Origin: Fulvia fulva
Taxonomy: Eukaryota > Ascomycota > Dothideomycetes > Mycosphaerellales > Mycosphaerellaceae
DNA length: 64,000 nt
Reading direction: 5' to 3'
Assembly (NCBI RefSeq): GCF_020509005.1
Contig: NC_063022.1
Location: 868,001 to 932,000 of the forward strand
Shown here: in pieces, positions 32,701 through 43,910 of the stretch
How positions within the stretch are numbered: the stretch's first letter is position 1
Layout of the letters: each line of letters begins with the position of its first letter
Notes under the pieces: generated by a model
The model's database searches: none
Told to the model about the DNA's origin: nothing
Seen by the model: the letters and a program-made list of their open reading frames with translations, nothing else
Made by a program: the position numbers and the translations under genes

Positions 32701-34291
32701 AAAGTCCTATAAGGCAGCCGTAGGAGACCCCGAATGGGGACATATGTGGAGAGAGGCAATCGAGAACGAACTTATTGCCTTAGCAAGCAACAACACCTGG
32801 GAAGCAGTTGTACCGCCAAAGGGTGCGAATCTAATTACTTCTAGGTGGGTCTTTGATGTGAAAAGAATGATTAGTGGAGCCATTGAGAAGTTCAAGGCAA
32901 GACTAGTTGCAAGAGGGTTTTCACAGAAATATGGGGTTGACTTCGAAGAGACCTTTGCACCTACTGTTAGACATGATACTCTCCGAGTATTCATGGCAGT
33001 AGTATGTGAGAGAGATCTCGAGATGCACCTAGTGGATGTGAATAATGCTTTTACCCAAAGCAGCCTTCTTGAAGACATCTATATGATCCCACCCCCAGGA
33101 GTTGAAGCACCTCCAAACATGGTGTTCAAGGTCCTACGAAGCCTTTATGGGCTTAAGCAAGCAGCTAGAGACTGGAACAAGCTCTGTGTTGCGAAGCTAG
33201 AGAAGATTGGATTTACCCAGTCCCAGGTAGATCCATGCCTACTTATCCATACGGATAGAGACCTTATGGTCCTTACCCATGTGGATGACATACCCATTGC
33301 AGCTCCGAAGCTGTCAGATGTTCAGTGGTTTAAGGCTGAGCTTGGAAAAGTGTTTAAGATTAAAGATCTTGGTGAACCTACGAAGATCCTTGGAATGAGG
33401 ATTACAAGAGACAGGTCCCAAGGCACTTTGAAGCTTGATCAAGGACACTATGTCCACGCTAACTTAGCCAAGATGAACATGGCTAGAGAGAAGGCTACGC
33501 CAACCCACTCACCTATGGAGAGCTACGAGCATTTAGTGCCTACGGCACCTATGGATGAGAGGTGCAACAAACAGGATTACCAGAGCCACAATGGTACCTG
33601 GATGTGGCCAATGACAATGACAAGGCCAGACTTAGCATTCCCCCTTGGAAGAATTAGCTCATTTGTTGCTGATCCCTCGCAGCAGCATATGAAGGCTTTG
33701 AAGAAGCTCTCCCGATACCTGCGGTCGTACCCAGACCTAGGTCTTATGTATAGAAAGGGAGGGGGCAATCTCCAGGGATACTCGGACTCTGACTACGCTA
33801 TGGACAAAGTGGATAGAGTCTCAATTCTGGGATACGTGTGGTTCCTTTGTGGATCACCTGTGTCCTGGATGAGTAGGAAGCAGAAGTCTGTTGCAACATC
33901 AACAATGGAAGCTGAGTTCATGGCTATGAACGCAGCCGCAAAGCAGTCACAATTTCTTGCTGCTGTCCTCAGGGAAATGGGGTGCCCAGAACTGGTAGGA
34001 AAGAGCTCTTTCCAGCCGAGTGTAAGGGCAAGCAAGGGCACTGTTGACGAGCTAAGGCCAGTCAAGCTCATGGGTGACAACCAAGCCGCTTTGACACTTG
34101 TCAAAGATGCCCATGTGCATGAAAGGTCAAAGCATATTGATGTTGCATATAACTATGTCAGACATCTCTGGTGGCAGAAGAAGATTGCAGTGGACTACTG
34201 CTATACAAAGGACATGGCTGCTGATGGGTTAACAAAGCCCCTCAATGGCCAGCAGTTCCAAAACTTTGTAAGGCAGCTCCAGCTTGCGTAA
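29765..34291 (+). CDS. copia gag-pol polyprotein
   Basis: One open frame of 1508 codons from ATG 29765 (1566 codons if the upstream ATG at 29591 is used). It encodes all products needed for copia replication in cytoplasmic particles. Residues are counted from 29765. Gag comes first, with the UBN2-like ENHETWFKLMRIHL near 20 and a zinc knuckle at 233-245 (C-x2-C-x3-H-x4-C, one residue shorter than the common x4 spacing). Protease follows with DSCAS at Asp355. The integrase zinc finger is His497, His502, Cys530, Cys533. The integrase acids are Asp559, Asp623, Glu658. RT has Asp1091 in VDVNNAF and HVDD at 1172-1175. RNase H has Asp1341, Glu1382 or Glu1384, Asp1438 and His1457. No frameshift separates gag and pol. 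No catalytic residue is missing, so the product could be functional. Confidence 0.96.
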   Translation: MENETGFIRKRAAPLLTRENHETWFKLMRIHLVSKQVDWVLEDIITDIPAATPSIATPSASSESSLPLDQAIRKASYRRHNATALYEMYICLSTDDQEMTYEIRHAKELWEWAEAKYKRRLLATGRSLLQQYTNFVMTEDQSIDDAWQELSSIARRAVSISPQFQDIKTEDRKIQQLLAALPDSFGSIRDAIDAQVNLSPQDILAILGEKQESMIHQGTAMFAKKGFQGKLTCHLCGGDHFMSKCPHLSAAQQAVRNKDKLARVTYPAKRQPSPPRRRSSSPNLRDVLKVMTDLAKQMKESRKPKASSSKPARAHATQEDASDPEIPSEDDDVDEVAHSTVEAKGKYPSSEWLLDSCASSHMTDQDSLFRTLKPLQKRKWIKVGGGYLQATHMGSAVMGGPSGKQIVLENVLFVPGLGVSLVSWNQFSQQFAVQPPSFTLKSLSGKPVVQTKLRGGVPFIHSISEILEPQHAGILSQERDGTAMANTESEDQWELWHRRCAHLGKGLLRNLHRVTDKKDPIPVPSEHQNCKVCSLANMRKFKGPATERKGERLALISIDICGPFQGAVSRLGYKYWLEIVDNFSRKKWVIPLKARSDAPAALRDWKVQAERQSRCFLSAIRSDGAKEILALLKEWEKEFGTQMDTTDAYNSLQNGPVERSIQASENTVRAMLEDSGMPVEFWPEALQAQTVIRNRLPNGPIIDGIALSPEEAFTGQVPSVDHFRVWGCKAVVYVDPRAQPQGLRRDKLMNRGKEAVFVGYSENTTKQWLFWDPDMKAIKAHSHVDWFENEKGGDMDLGITFTNQPSRAPQRNPVGRKPFGAKFSDRGLSETPLRRPGENIEAVSTLSKADNGGSILNLPKSSTPQQPLFVQLPPPPKDIGEYQKFGDQGTPMKEKEDVVQFDPSEHPAPPQVAGNKRSRGDGDDNSEEHEAKHHKALIAQMFHLDPTMSWVEEILNDVEEYAFAAVGQAIAYQQEVPIPKSYKAAVGDPEWGHMWREAIENELIALASNNTWEAVVPPKGANLITSRWVFDVKRMISGAIEKFKARLVARGFSQKYGVDFEETFAPTVRHDTLRVFMAVVCERDLEMHLVDVNNAFTQSSLLEDIYMIPPPGVEAPPNMVFKVLRSLYGLKQAARDWNKLCVAKLEKIGFTQSQVDPCLLIHTDRDLMVLTHVDDIPIAAPKLSDVQWFKAELGKVFKIKDLGEPTKILGMRITRDRSQGTLKLDQGHYVHANLAKMNMAREKATPTHSPMESYEHLVPTAPMDERCNKQDYQSHNGTWMWPMTMTRPDLAFPLGRISSFVADPSQQHMKALKKLSRYLRSYPDLGLMYRKGGGNLQGYSDSDYAMDKVDRVSILGYVWFLCGSPVSWMSRKQKSVATSTMEAEFMAMNAAAKQSQFLAAVLREMGCPELVGKSSFQPSVRASKGTVDELRPVKLMGDNQAALTLVKDAHVHERSKHIDVAYNYVRHLWWQKKIAVDYCYTKDMAADGLTKPLNGQQFQNFVRQLQLA

Positions 34292-34326
34292 AGGGATTGT
34301 AGGAGACCATGTGGCCTGAGTGGGAG
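34292..34326 (+). other. pol 3' end and polypurine-like tract
   Basis: 35 bp between the gag-pol stop and the 3' LTR. The last bases, GAGTGGGAG, are purine-rich and next to the LTR, the expected place for the plus-strand primer, though the tract is short. Confidence 0.5.
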
Positions 34327-34559
34327 TGTTGAGAACATACAGGCCGCAGGACAAGCATGTAGGTGTGGGTGTGTCATGTGATAGATCACGTGACTAGGGT
34401 TTGCCAGCCTATAGGCTGGCAAACATCCGGACACCTAGCATCTACCTACACCAACACCGGCGATACTGTATGTAGATACACGCTATCCCATTGGGTCCTT
34501 CTTCGTCTTTGGTGTGATCCGCCGTCTTCTACTGCTACGCAACTCGTACCTGTTTAACA
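34327..34559 (+). repeat. 3' LTR of the intact copia
   Basis: 233 bp, same as 29025-29257 except for two transitions near its 3' end, both of the RIP type. Followed by the ATATA duplication at 34560-34564. Confidence 0.95.
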
Positions 34560-35630
34560 ATATACTATATAAACACCTTGCCTTAATATCTTTAACTACG
34601 TTAAGCGTTATACTCTCGGTACCTCTAGAGATATTATCCGTACGGCTATCAAGAATAATAAATAGGTAAGCCTCGAGGATATATAGGACGAGTTAGACGA
34701 CAACTTTAGTAAGAATCCTCGAGACATTAAGCTTTAGGCTAGACGCGACCTATACTAGCTAAAGTAGAAGTACGGCTAGGAGTTTAGTAAATATATCGTG
34801 AAATACCGCCGCCTTAGCGCTAAGGCCGGTAAGCCTATAGTGTCGTACGAGCTATAGATTAGCCTAAACGAGTTCTAGATAAAGAAGATAGAGGACTACT
34901 AGCTTATAGACCCCGTTAGCCGGTTTATTCGTATCGCTAAAGATAAGGAAGAGGTATATAATACCGTAAAGAGTATATATAGTAAGAGGGATAAGGATAA
35001 GGACACCTAGTAAGGCGGTAACGGGCGTCGTAGTAGTTAAGGACAAGGCTAATAGGGCTTTAGATAATAGAGCGCTAGTAGAGTACTACGAGCCGCGCCG
35101 CCTACTATAAATAATACGCTTACGGTCTCTACGCGTACCTAGAACGCTAGCCCGGCCGTACGCCTTATCCCCTAGCGTTATACTATACTACCTAAGCTTA
35201 CCGACAAACTCCGCGACTAGCTACGCTAGTAAGGCCGCTACTTCTACTATCGTAAACCTAGATATACCGGCCTCGACCCCGTATATATTCTTTATAACTC
35301 CCGCGGTAAGTAGCGTACCGGCGACGTTAACCGCGAGATACCTATCGCTCTTAACGCTATAACCGACGCGCTAGCCCTCCCGATCGAAGTACTACCTATT
35401 CAGGGAAATGCCTAGCTCCTTAGTACCGTCGCGCTAAAGGAGTAATATACGGATCTACGAATTATAAATACGAAGAACAAGACTACGAGATATATACCTA
35501 AGAGGAAGAATACTTATATATAGTAATAGCTAAGAGAGACACCTATACGTATATATATATATAACTGACGTATAGAAAGTATATAGTATATACTAGTACT
35601 ATAACTAGTATATTAGGTAGAAAAGCAAAC
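34560..35630 (+). pseudogene. element P gag, second part with zinc knuckle
   Basis: Continues P gag after the copia insertion. A KYGQEFSKYIVKYRRLSAKAG segment (read with TAG as Gln) near 34770-34830 is typical of the Ty3 capsid C-terminal end. A degraded zinc knuckle lies at about 35236-35275 (FYYRKPRYTGLD), where the Cys codons have become Tyr or Phe. Gln-rich text before it is now full of TAG. Confidence 0.7.
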
Positions 35631-38444
35631 GTACTCACCCTCTCTAATACTAGCGCCTCCTCTGAGTTTATTGACCTAAGATTCGTTCGCGTAAACAAAG
35701 TCCCTACCTTTAAGCTAGAAAGGCTAAGACGCCTACGTATAGCTAATAGAGCGGGCGTACGGCTACTCGAAGTAGTACTAATAGACGTTACTATCGGTAG
35801 CTATACTAGTTAAGAGCTATACTACGTTACTAACCTCGACAAGTACGACCTAGTACTAGGCATCTCCTAGCTCGAAGAATACGACCCTTCGTATAGCTTT
35901 AAACATAAGACACTTAGCCTCAATAAGCCTACCTACTACTAATATTATTACTAGAACGGCATACCTTATACGATAACAATAGAAGGTAGTAAGCCTAAGG
36001 CGCCGAAACTAGTACTACCCGAGCTAGAACCCGATATCTATTCTATTAGCGCGGACGCCTATTATTGTATAGCGAAGTAGGCCTATAGATATAGATTGTA
36101 CTAGTTTAAGGTCCTTCCGTTCGGCCTCTATAATAGCCCTAGTAGTTAGTAGCGTAAGATCAACGATATCCTCCGAGAATTCCTAGACGACTTCGCTATA
36201 GTATACCTCGATAACGTCCTAATTTATACGGACGGCTCCTTAGATAATTATAGAGCTTACGTACAAAGGGTTCTATATAGACTACGGGATATAGAGCTAC
36301 TAGTAGACATCGATAAGTATAAATTCTACGTTAAACGGATCAAATGCCTAGGCCTTATTATTACGACGGAGGGCGTTAAGATAGACCCTATAAAGATTAA
36401 AGCTATTATGAACTAGGAGGTACCTCGTAACGTTAAGGACGCTCTTACGTTCCTTAGCTTTACTAGATTCTATAGGAAGTTTATCTACGCCTTCTCTAAA
36501 GTAACCGCGTGCCTTATAGACCTTACGAAGATAGGTAAAAAGAGCAAAGTCGACGGCAAGGTAGTTAAGAGACTAACCTTCGTATAGACCTAATAGTACG
36601 ATATAGCCTTTAAGAAACTTAAGTAGCGCTTTAGCTAAGTAGGTATACTAGCCTATTATTAAGTAGGCGAGCAGATTTAGGTAGAAACAGACTCTAGCGA
36701 CTAGATTAATATAGGGGTACTATTATAGATAATTAACGGCGTCCTTAGACTCGTAGCGTTCTACTCGAAAAAGCTTAGTCTGTAAGAATATAACTACGAC
36801 ATTTACGATAAAGAGCTACTAGCTATCGTTAAGACGTTTAAGAAATAGTAACCGGAACTTATCGGCGCTATAGACGATAAACTAGTTCGGGTACTTACCA
36901 ATTACCGTAATCTTAAGTACTTTATAACTACTAAGTAGCTTAACCGTCGCTAGGTACGCTAGGCTAAGTTCCTATCCTAGTTTAACTTTAAGATTACCTA
37001 TCGCCCGGGCGCCTAAGAAACGAAACTAGATAGTCTTACCCGTCGCTCTTAGGATATACCGGCGGGAGTAGACGATACTAGAACGTAGTATTAATAGTAG
37101 ACTATTCTAAAACCCTATAACCTAGACATTGTTACTTAGTTTGCTATATAAGTATAGGACGACCTACTAATAAACTATTAAGTACTATTAATTTGCGACT
37201 CGGACGATAAATAAGAAGACTACTATACTAGCGATATCGCTACCCCCCGGTAACTAATCCGCCCCGCCTAGCGAGACGTAATATAGCCGTTACTCGAACT
37301 AAGCGACGCCGAGGCACGTAGTAACGTCGACTCGGAACTAGATAATAGAGTCCTAGTCGAAGAGATACCTAGTAACGAGCAACCTATTAAAGGAAGTATA
37401 GAGTAGTTAGACGAACCTACGCTACTAGAGGAACGGGAGTAAACGGAGTTATATAAAGAAGAACTACTTATAGAAGTATATAATAGCCGGTCTATAACGA
37501 TACGTATACTTAAACTAAAGTCCGATCTCTAGTAGGGGATTGCTAATGTATAGCTATAATAATAGAAGACCGCCGTATTAGATTATAAAATTATTGCGGA
37601 TCGACTATATATCGACAAAGCCTTATATATCCTAGCCTTTTAGGACCTCCGTACCCGGATAGTACGCAAATACTATAATAGTAGAGTAGCTAGCTACTAA
37701 GGTATAGCGAGGACTTTTAGTCTACTATAAAGGCAAGACCTCTTCTAGCCTAGTATAGTAAGTAACGTCGTAAGATACGTACGATACTACCTAATATATA
37801 GGCGCTCGACTCTATTAAGACTAATAAAGCAAGGTACCCTATCCCTATACTATATGCCCGGTTACGAATAGAAGTATATCGCCGTAGACTTTATCGTCGA
37901 CCTACCCGCTAGTAAAAATCCCGATACTAGACTAATCTCTAAACATATTATAATAGTTACCGATATACTAACTAAACGCGTACGGCTACTCCCTACTAAC
38001 GACTTAAACGCTAAGCACGCCGCCACCTTATTCTATAAGTATATATTCCCCGTATACGGCCTACCGGAGATAGTCGTAAGCGATAGAGGTATATAATTCG
38101 TTAGTACGCTCTTCCGTAGACTCTACGTAAGGCTTAGTATCTACTAAAATCTTTCTATAGCCTTCTATCTAGAAACGGATAGGCAATTAGAACGTACAAA
38201 CTAAGTACTCAAATAGTATATCCGCGCCTATACTAACTATTAATAAGATAACTAGGTCGAGTTACTACCCGACGCCGAGTTTGCCCTTAATAATTACGAG
38301 TCTATAAGTACCGGAATAACTCTATTCTTTACCGACTCTAGCCGCTACCCGCGGATAGAGTTTAGTAGCCTAGCTAAACTATAAGTTATAGCTCGGGAAG
38401 TACCTAACGTCGAGGCCGCTAACGCGTTAGTTAATAATATATAA
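35631..38444 (+). pseudogene. element P pol (protease, partial RT, RNase H, integrase)
   Basis: The protease active-site text NTSASSEFIDLRF at about 35650-35690 has Asn for the catalytic Asp. Shortly after, near 36090, the text jumps into the middle of RT (FKVLPFGLYNSPSS), so the N-terminal half of RT is deleted. The catalytic loop near 36200 reads YLDN where YLDD is expected. RNase H (VETDSS near 36690, [14 protein letters not shown] near 36805) and integrase follow: FIVDLPAS about 37890, VVSDRG about 38072, ETDRQ about 38172. It is interrupted by copia B at 38445. Confidence 0.8.
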
Positions 38445-38679
38445 TGTTAAATATGTACGGGTAGATAGTAGCGGAGTAGAGTAAGAGATCAATCTTTAAC
38501 TAACTAATAGCACGAGTATGTAGCAATATATTAGGAACCAATATGTTGATTATGTTGGATGTCTATCTAAGCTAAAGAGGAGAGAAGGTATCTCCCTACA
38601 AGCTGAGTCATCGTAGATGCCTTAGGCTACTAGATTACTTCCTAATTGTTAACTCCCTTTAAGATGCTACATCTTAACA
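38445..38679 (-). repeat. 3' LTR of copia B
   Basis: 235 bp, TGTTAAAT...CTTAACA, matching 49978-50212 with scattered C/T and G/A differences. Confidence 0.92.
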
Positions 38680-41600
38680 CTCCTACTTATCTCGTTTAGG
38701 AGGTTATAGTCTGCTCACTTCCTGTTAATAGTACTTGGACCTTTTTTATAACAGGTTTAGCTAGCTTACAAACCTCTAGAAGTGTAGACTAGTCTTTAGT
38801 TTTGTAAACCCGTCTACAACTATCTCAGAGGTTGGGGTGTACTCAATAGTAATAAGCCTCCTCTACCAAAGTTTCCTAATAGCGTTATAGGCAATATCAA
38901 TGTACTTCGACTTGTTATAAACATATATATCTTTTACTAGGGTGAGGGCAGCTTGATTGTCACCTCTTAATTGGACTGGTCTCAAATTTGATACAGTCTC
39001 CTAGTTTCTAGTGATTCTTGGTTAATAGGAACAGTCTCCTACTAACTCTAGACAATCCATTTCTCTTAGTAGTGAAGCTAGGAATTAGGACTGCTTCGCA
39101 TATACATTTATAGCTATGTATTCAGCCTCTATTATAGATGTCGCTACAGACTTTTACTTCTTGCTTATCTAAGAAACTGGTGCCCTATAGAGGAAGAAGA
39201 CATACCTAAGGATTGAGACTCTGTCTACTTTGTCTATTATATAATCAGAATCATAGTATCGAATAAGGTGTCCTTTTCCAGACTTTAAGAACTAAAGTCC
39301 TAGATCAGGGTATGATCTTAGATACCTAGTGATCTTCTTCAAAGCCTTCATGTGGTAGGTAGATAGGTCACTCATAAATGAGCTCATCCTTCCTAGGGCA
39401 AAAGCAATGTCTAGCCTTATGATTGTTACTAGCTATATCTAAGTACTATTGATACTCTAGTACTCTGCCTTGTCACACCTCTCATCTATATAGCTTGAAG
39501 GTTTGAGGGCCTTACAGCTGTCTATAGGTGAGTGTATAGGTGCTGCCTTCTTATAGTTCATTCCTATCTTAGCTAGGCTGTCCCTAACAAAGTGTCCTTG
39601 GTCAAGTTTTAGGATTCCTCTCTTCCTGTCCCTTGTGACTCTTATGCTAAGGATCTTTTTAGGTTCACCTAGATCTTTGATCTTGAAGATCTTGCCAAGT
39701 TCTCTTTTGAACTAGAGAACATCTGTCAACTTTAGTGTAGCAATTAGAATATCATCCACATGTATAAGGATTATGATCTCCCTCTTCTTATAGATAAGTA
39801 GGTATAGATCCACTTCTGACTGTATGAATCCAATCTCTCTAAGCTTTGACACATAGAGTTGATTCTAATCTCTAGCTGCTTGCTTAAGTCTATATAAGCT
39901 TTTGAGGATTTTGAACACTATGTTTAGTAGAAGCTCAACTCCTAGTGGTGGTAACATGAAGATGTCTTTATAGAGGGTGCTTTCTATAAATGCATTGTTC
40001 ACATCCACTTGGTGAAGATAAAGATCCTTCTTATATATAATAGCTATAAACACCCTAAGGGTGTCCTGTCTTACTGTAGGTGCAAATGTCTCTATAAAGT
40101 CAACACTAAACTTCTGTAAGAAGCCCCTTGTAACTAGTCTAGCCTTGAACTTTTCAATAGCTCCACTAATACTTCTCTTAATATTAAAGACCTATCTTGA
40201 TGTAACCAGATTTGCTCCTTTTAGTAGAACAGAATTTCCCTAGGTGTTGTTACTCTGTAGAGTATCTAGTTCCTTTTGGATTGCTTCCTTCTAAAGATGT
40301 CCCCATTTCTTGTCATTCATAGCATCCTTATAGGATTTTGGAATTAGGACCTCTTGCTTGTATACAATAGCTTCTATAGTTACTACAAAGGCCATTTCCT
40401 TAACTTCTTCTAGGAATTCGCTATCCTATAGTATTGAACTGTCCACTGATTACATAGCTATAAAGAAAGCTTAGTGAAAAGCAGCAAGGTTCTCTAAGAG
40501 GTCTGTCTATTGCTTCTCCTACTTTAGTAGTTAGTTCGGGCTTAGGGACTATAGATTTTAGGGCTTTCTGTTTCATGTCATAGCCCTCAACATCATAGTT
40601 AGCCTTTCTCTTTCTAAGGGATGATTTAGGGACCGTCACTTATAACCTAGTAACGTCTATTTCCTAGGGATCTAGGGAGCTTCTCTTAATTAGCTGATCG
40701 ATTTTCTGAAATTCCCCTACGTTCTCCGGAGGTTAGGGAAGTTGCACAAATAGCTTTCTCGGCTGAGCGACTTTAGGGCTCTCAATTGGCTGATCTATTT
40801 CGGGGGTGCTCTAACCGACGCCTGAATGGTAGGTAGATTGTCCTAAGGATACGTTCTTCCTCGGCCTTCCTAAGGGCTTCCTAGCCAGTGTACTGCTTAG
40901 TAGATTCAATGTTAGAACATTAAGACCTATATTACCTCTAGGCTAGTCCTTAAAGAAGTCTATATATATGTGTTGTTTAATAGCTCTTATGTCTAGTTCC
41001 TAAAAGAGCTAGGCTTTAGCTATGTTTTTAATATACCTAATAAACACTACTTCTTTACCCCTATTTATTAGCTTGTCACTTCTTGCCTATTAGGGTTAGG
41101 ATCTTATGTCTATCTAGACAATAGCTTTACATTCCTAAACTTTCAAATAGTTAATGGTCGGTTTGATACTATCAAAAGCCTTATCTAGTGAAACCTTGAA
41201 CCTATTGTAATCTAGGTCATTTAGCTGTTTGTTCCTTATATAAGTTTAGGCCTCTAGTGCTTTAGGCCAAAATTCAACCGGCATTTTAGCCTCTTTAAGC
41301 ATTGCCCTTATAGAGTCCTCTAAGGTTTATATTGACCTCTTAACTAGTCCATTCTGTAGAGAGTTATATACCTCAGTCGGCTCGAGCCTAATCCCCAAAT
41401 CCTTCTCCTACTGCTTCACTAATATAATAAGTTCTTTTACATTGTCAAGTCTTACTACTTTTAGCTACGCTGATGATTTCCTCTCTACTTTGATCTTCTA
41501 GTTCTAGAGAGCAACTGGAGCATCTTCTCTTTTCCTAAGAGGAAAGGTCTACTTCTTCCTAGAGAAGTTGTTAACAATCTCAAGCTAGTATTTGAATCCT

Positions 41601-42560
41601 AGTCTTGAGATTAGTAGTGGGCTATATATGTCAATAGATATAAGGGCAAGTCTTTTAGGTCTTCTCTCTATAACTTTGCCTTTGTACTTCTTTATCTTTA
41701 CTATTGAACATACTCTGCACTAGTAAAAGCTATCCTTAGAGATAGGAATAGGTTCTTTTAAATCTGTTACCTTGTGAAGATTCTAGAGCAAATTCTTCCT
41801 AAAGTGTGCAAATCTTCTATACAAAAGCTTCTACTACTTCAGGTCGGTCTCTAATTAAGCAGTCATAAAGGCATTCTCTATTAGTGGTGCATATAATGAG
41901 TAATGTGCCCGTTCTTATAGGAGAGGAGAAATCTTATCAATAAATAGAACCCCCCTAAGGAGCTTTGTCTAGACAACAGTCTCACTAGAGGGGGAAACAA
42001 GAGAAAATGATAGAGGTTGCACACCAAACTGCTTGCTAAACTAGTTCTATAAAACCAGGTTCACTCCTAGCTTAGGTATAAGTAGGATATCTTCTAAAAC
42101 AACTTTTCTACTAGCTCTCCTACTCATCTCTACATTCCTAATATGAGTAGCCAATAAAAACCCACCTCCTACTTTGATCTATTTCTTCCTTATTAAGGGA
42201 GTCATAGATCTAAAGAGGCAGCTTTGGTTAGTTATATAGGATAAAGTATAGGAGTCAAGTTCCTACTATAACGAGGGGAACTTGCCTTAGACTTCTATAG
42301 TTGAGTGAGCCACTTTATTATACTCATCATTATCAGACATTGTCTCTAGGGATGAGCTGTATAAGTTACGTGACTCTTAGGCGGAAAAACCTTTTCTAGT
42401 CTTCTTTACTTTAGAGGTATAAGACTAGGCCTAGTTCTTCTAGAGTAATAGTATGTTAGAGCTGAGTTTCTTTACCATTTTCTTAAGTTCTTCTATAGAG
42501 GACTTCTCTCTTAGTGTCCTCCTTAAAGTGGGTAGTAGAGTTCTCTTCTTCTTGACATAT
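38680..42560 (-). pseudogene. copia B pol remnant
   Basis: Read leftwards on the minus strand. The protease region is near 42215-42330; its text parallels the intact copia (AHSTIEVQGKFPS-like, then a damaged LDS site). The integrase zinc finger and core follow at about 41900-41050. RT is next, with a 62-codon open piece at 39865-40053 and the HVDD loop beginning at 39751-39762. RNase H is around 39250-38900. Most former Gln codons are TAG or TAA and several Met and Val codons show G-to-A changes. Confidence 0.8.
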
Positions 42561-43357
42561 GTTGTATTCTAGGAAGATAGTAGTTAGGAATGAGATCTAA
42601 GGACCTTTCTTGCCTTAGGTAAACTAGGGCAGTTCTTGATCAGACGATCCTTCTTATAGAGAAGGCAGGAGAGTGGTCTTACTAGACCTAAGGGCTTGAC
42701 CTAGGTGGCTACTATACTATACTTAGCCTTAGAGGGATCTAACCTAGCGTCTTGAGCTTTAAGGATCTTTAAGGTCCTTTTATAATCTATCTTTAGCTGA
42801 GCTATAATAGTATCCCTAGCTATATAGTAGTCAGGTAGCAGTGAGCTTAAGAGCTAGGTCATCCTCATATTAGCTTTCCTATAATGCTGACCCTCTAGGT
42901 CAATATTAGCAATCCTTTTTCTAAGAGAAACTAGGTGTGTCTATATAGATCTAATAGTGAACTCTTCACTTATCTTAAAGGTCACAAATTGCTTTATGAG
43001 CTCATATATATAGGTTAGTAGTACCTAGCTATACTTGTTCTAGAGATACACCCACTTCTTAGTAGCTCTTCTAGATTTATATAAGCCCTTAAGCTCAAAT
43101 TCATCTTCTTCTATAATCCTACTAAGGATACTGAAGTTGTACACTATATTATGTCTTGTCTATATTAGCGTATTGAGGATCTCTTTAGTTGTAGCCTCTT
43201 CTTAGAGTTTTAGAGTCTTGCCCTTAATGTTGTCAAAAGACACTTCTATTGGGTCATCAATTACAAAGAATGCTAATTAGCTCTCTATCTTATATCTCTA
43301 AAGGTTGAACCATCTCTTCTAATTGTCCCTCCTAAGAATTAGGATTTTGCCTCCCTT
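42561..43357 (-). pseudogene. copia B gag remnant with zinc knuckle
   Basis: Includes the gag zinc knuckle at 42629-42667. It reads C-L-L-Y-K-K-D-R-L-I-K-N-C, which keeps the C-x2-C-x3-H-x4-C spacing seen in the intact copia, with the second Cys and the His lost. It is cut at 43357 by element D and continues at 49500. Confidence 0.75.
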
Positions 43358-43800
43358 TGTCAGGGCGAGAGCCTGGCCTGTGAGATGTAAAGGTGAAAGC
43401 GAGAATGTAGGTGCGAAGTGCAGATGCAAAAGGGTATGGTATGATTGCTACACAAAACAAAAGACGAAGAAAGCAAGAGAGGCCTAGGGAAGGCCAGATA
43501 TTTATACGCGACCCTCGCGAGTACGTGTCCCCGCATCAACAGGGCTAACCCGTGCGAAGCCGCGCTCAGCAGCTTTGCTCAAAACCTTATTCCAACCTGC
43601 CCTACGTTCCGAGTCTTCCACGTGCTTCAGGGTTTGGTAGAGGGGTGAATTTGGAGGGCTGGGTCCCGTAGTGAATGTTGCGGGGCATGTGATTCTTGGC
43701 GTTCACACACCAAGCTGGACTGTCACTTCTTGACGACTTCTGAGCGCTCTGAGGCTCTTCTGTCCCCACCTTCTGTACACTCTGTGGGGAGACCATGACA
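43358..43800 (-). repeat. 3' LTR of element D
   Basis: 443 bp, TGTCAGGGCGAG...CCATGACA on the plus strand. It lacks a 77-bp block present in the solo LTR and in the LTRs of element C. Confidence 0.95.
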
Positions 43801-43815
43801 GTAGCCCCCCCGAAC
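43801..43815 (-). promoter_or_regulatory. polypurine tract of element D
   Basis: On the minus strand GTTCGGGGGGGCTAC directly precedes the 3' LTR, the expected place for the plus-strand primer. The same tract is kept next to the LTR in element C (56717 onward). Confidence 0.7.
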
Positions 43816-43910
43816 AAAGCTGAGTTCCTACGAAGCCGTAGTAGTTCCACATACCGAGGATGTTCAGCTTCAGTACCAGGCCTAGGCCTGATGTCATGGT
43901 CGATACACCA

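Larger units (their letters stand above)
29025..34559 (+). mobile_element. intact Ty1/copia retrotransposon
   Basis: A 5535-bp element with 233-bp LTRs (29025-29257, 34327-34559) starting TGTTGAGAAC and ending TTTAACA. It has 5-bp ATATA duplications, a primer-binding site and a full gag-pol frame. The LTRs differ at only two positions that I can find, both CpA-to-TpA-type (CCACTGCTGCG against CTACTGCTACG). It sits inside a heavily RIPed Ty3 element yet shows almost no RIP itself. It has every sequence feature expected of a recently active copy. Confidence 0.95.

Noticed and set aside
32707..33078. Minus-strand open frame of 123 codons inside the intact copia
   Set aside because: It is the complement of the RT domain, with no domain of its own.
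35550..35590. TA-rich microsatellite-like run as a possible origin or regulatory element
   Set aside because: Short TA runs occur all over the RIPed parts as a by-product of CpA loss. Nothing distinguishes this one.
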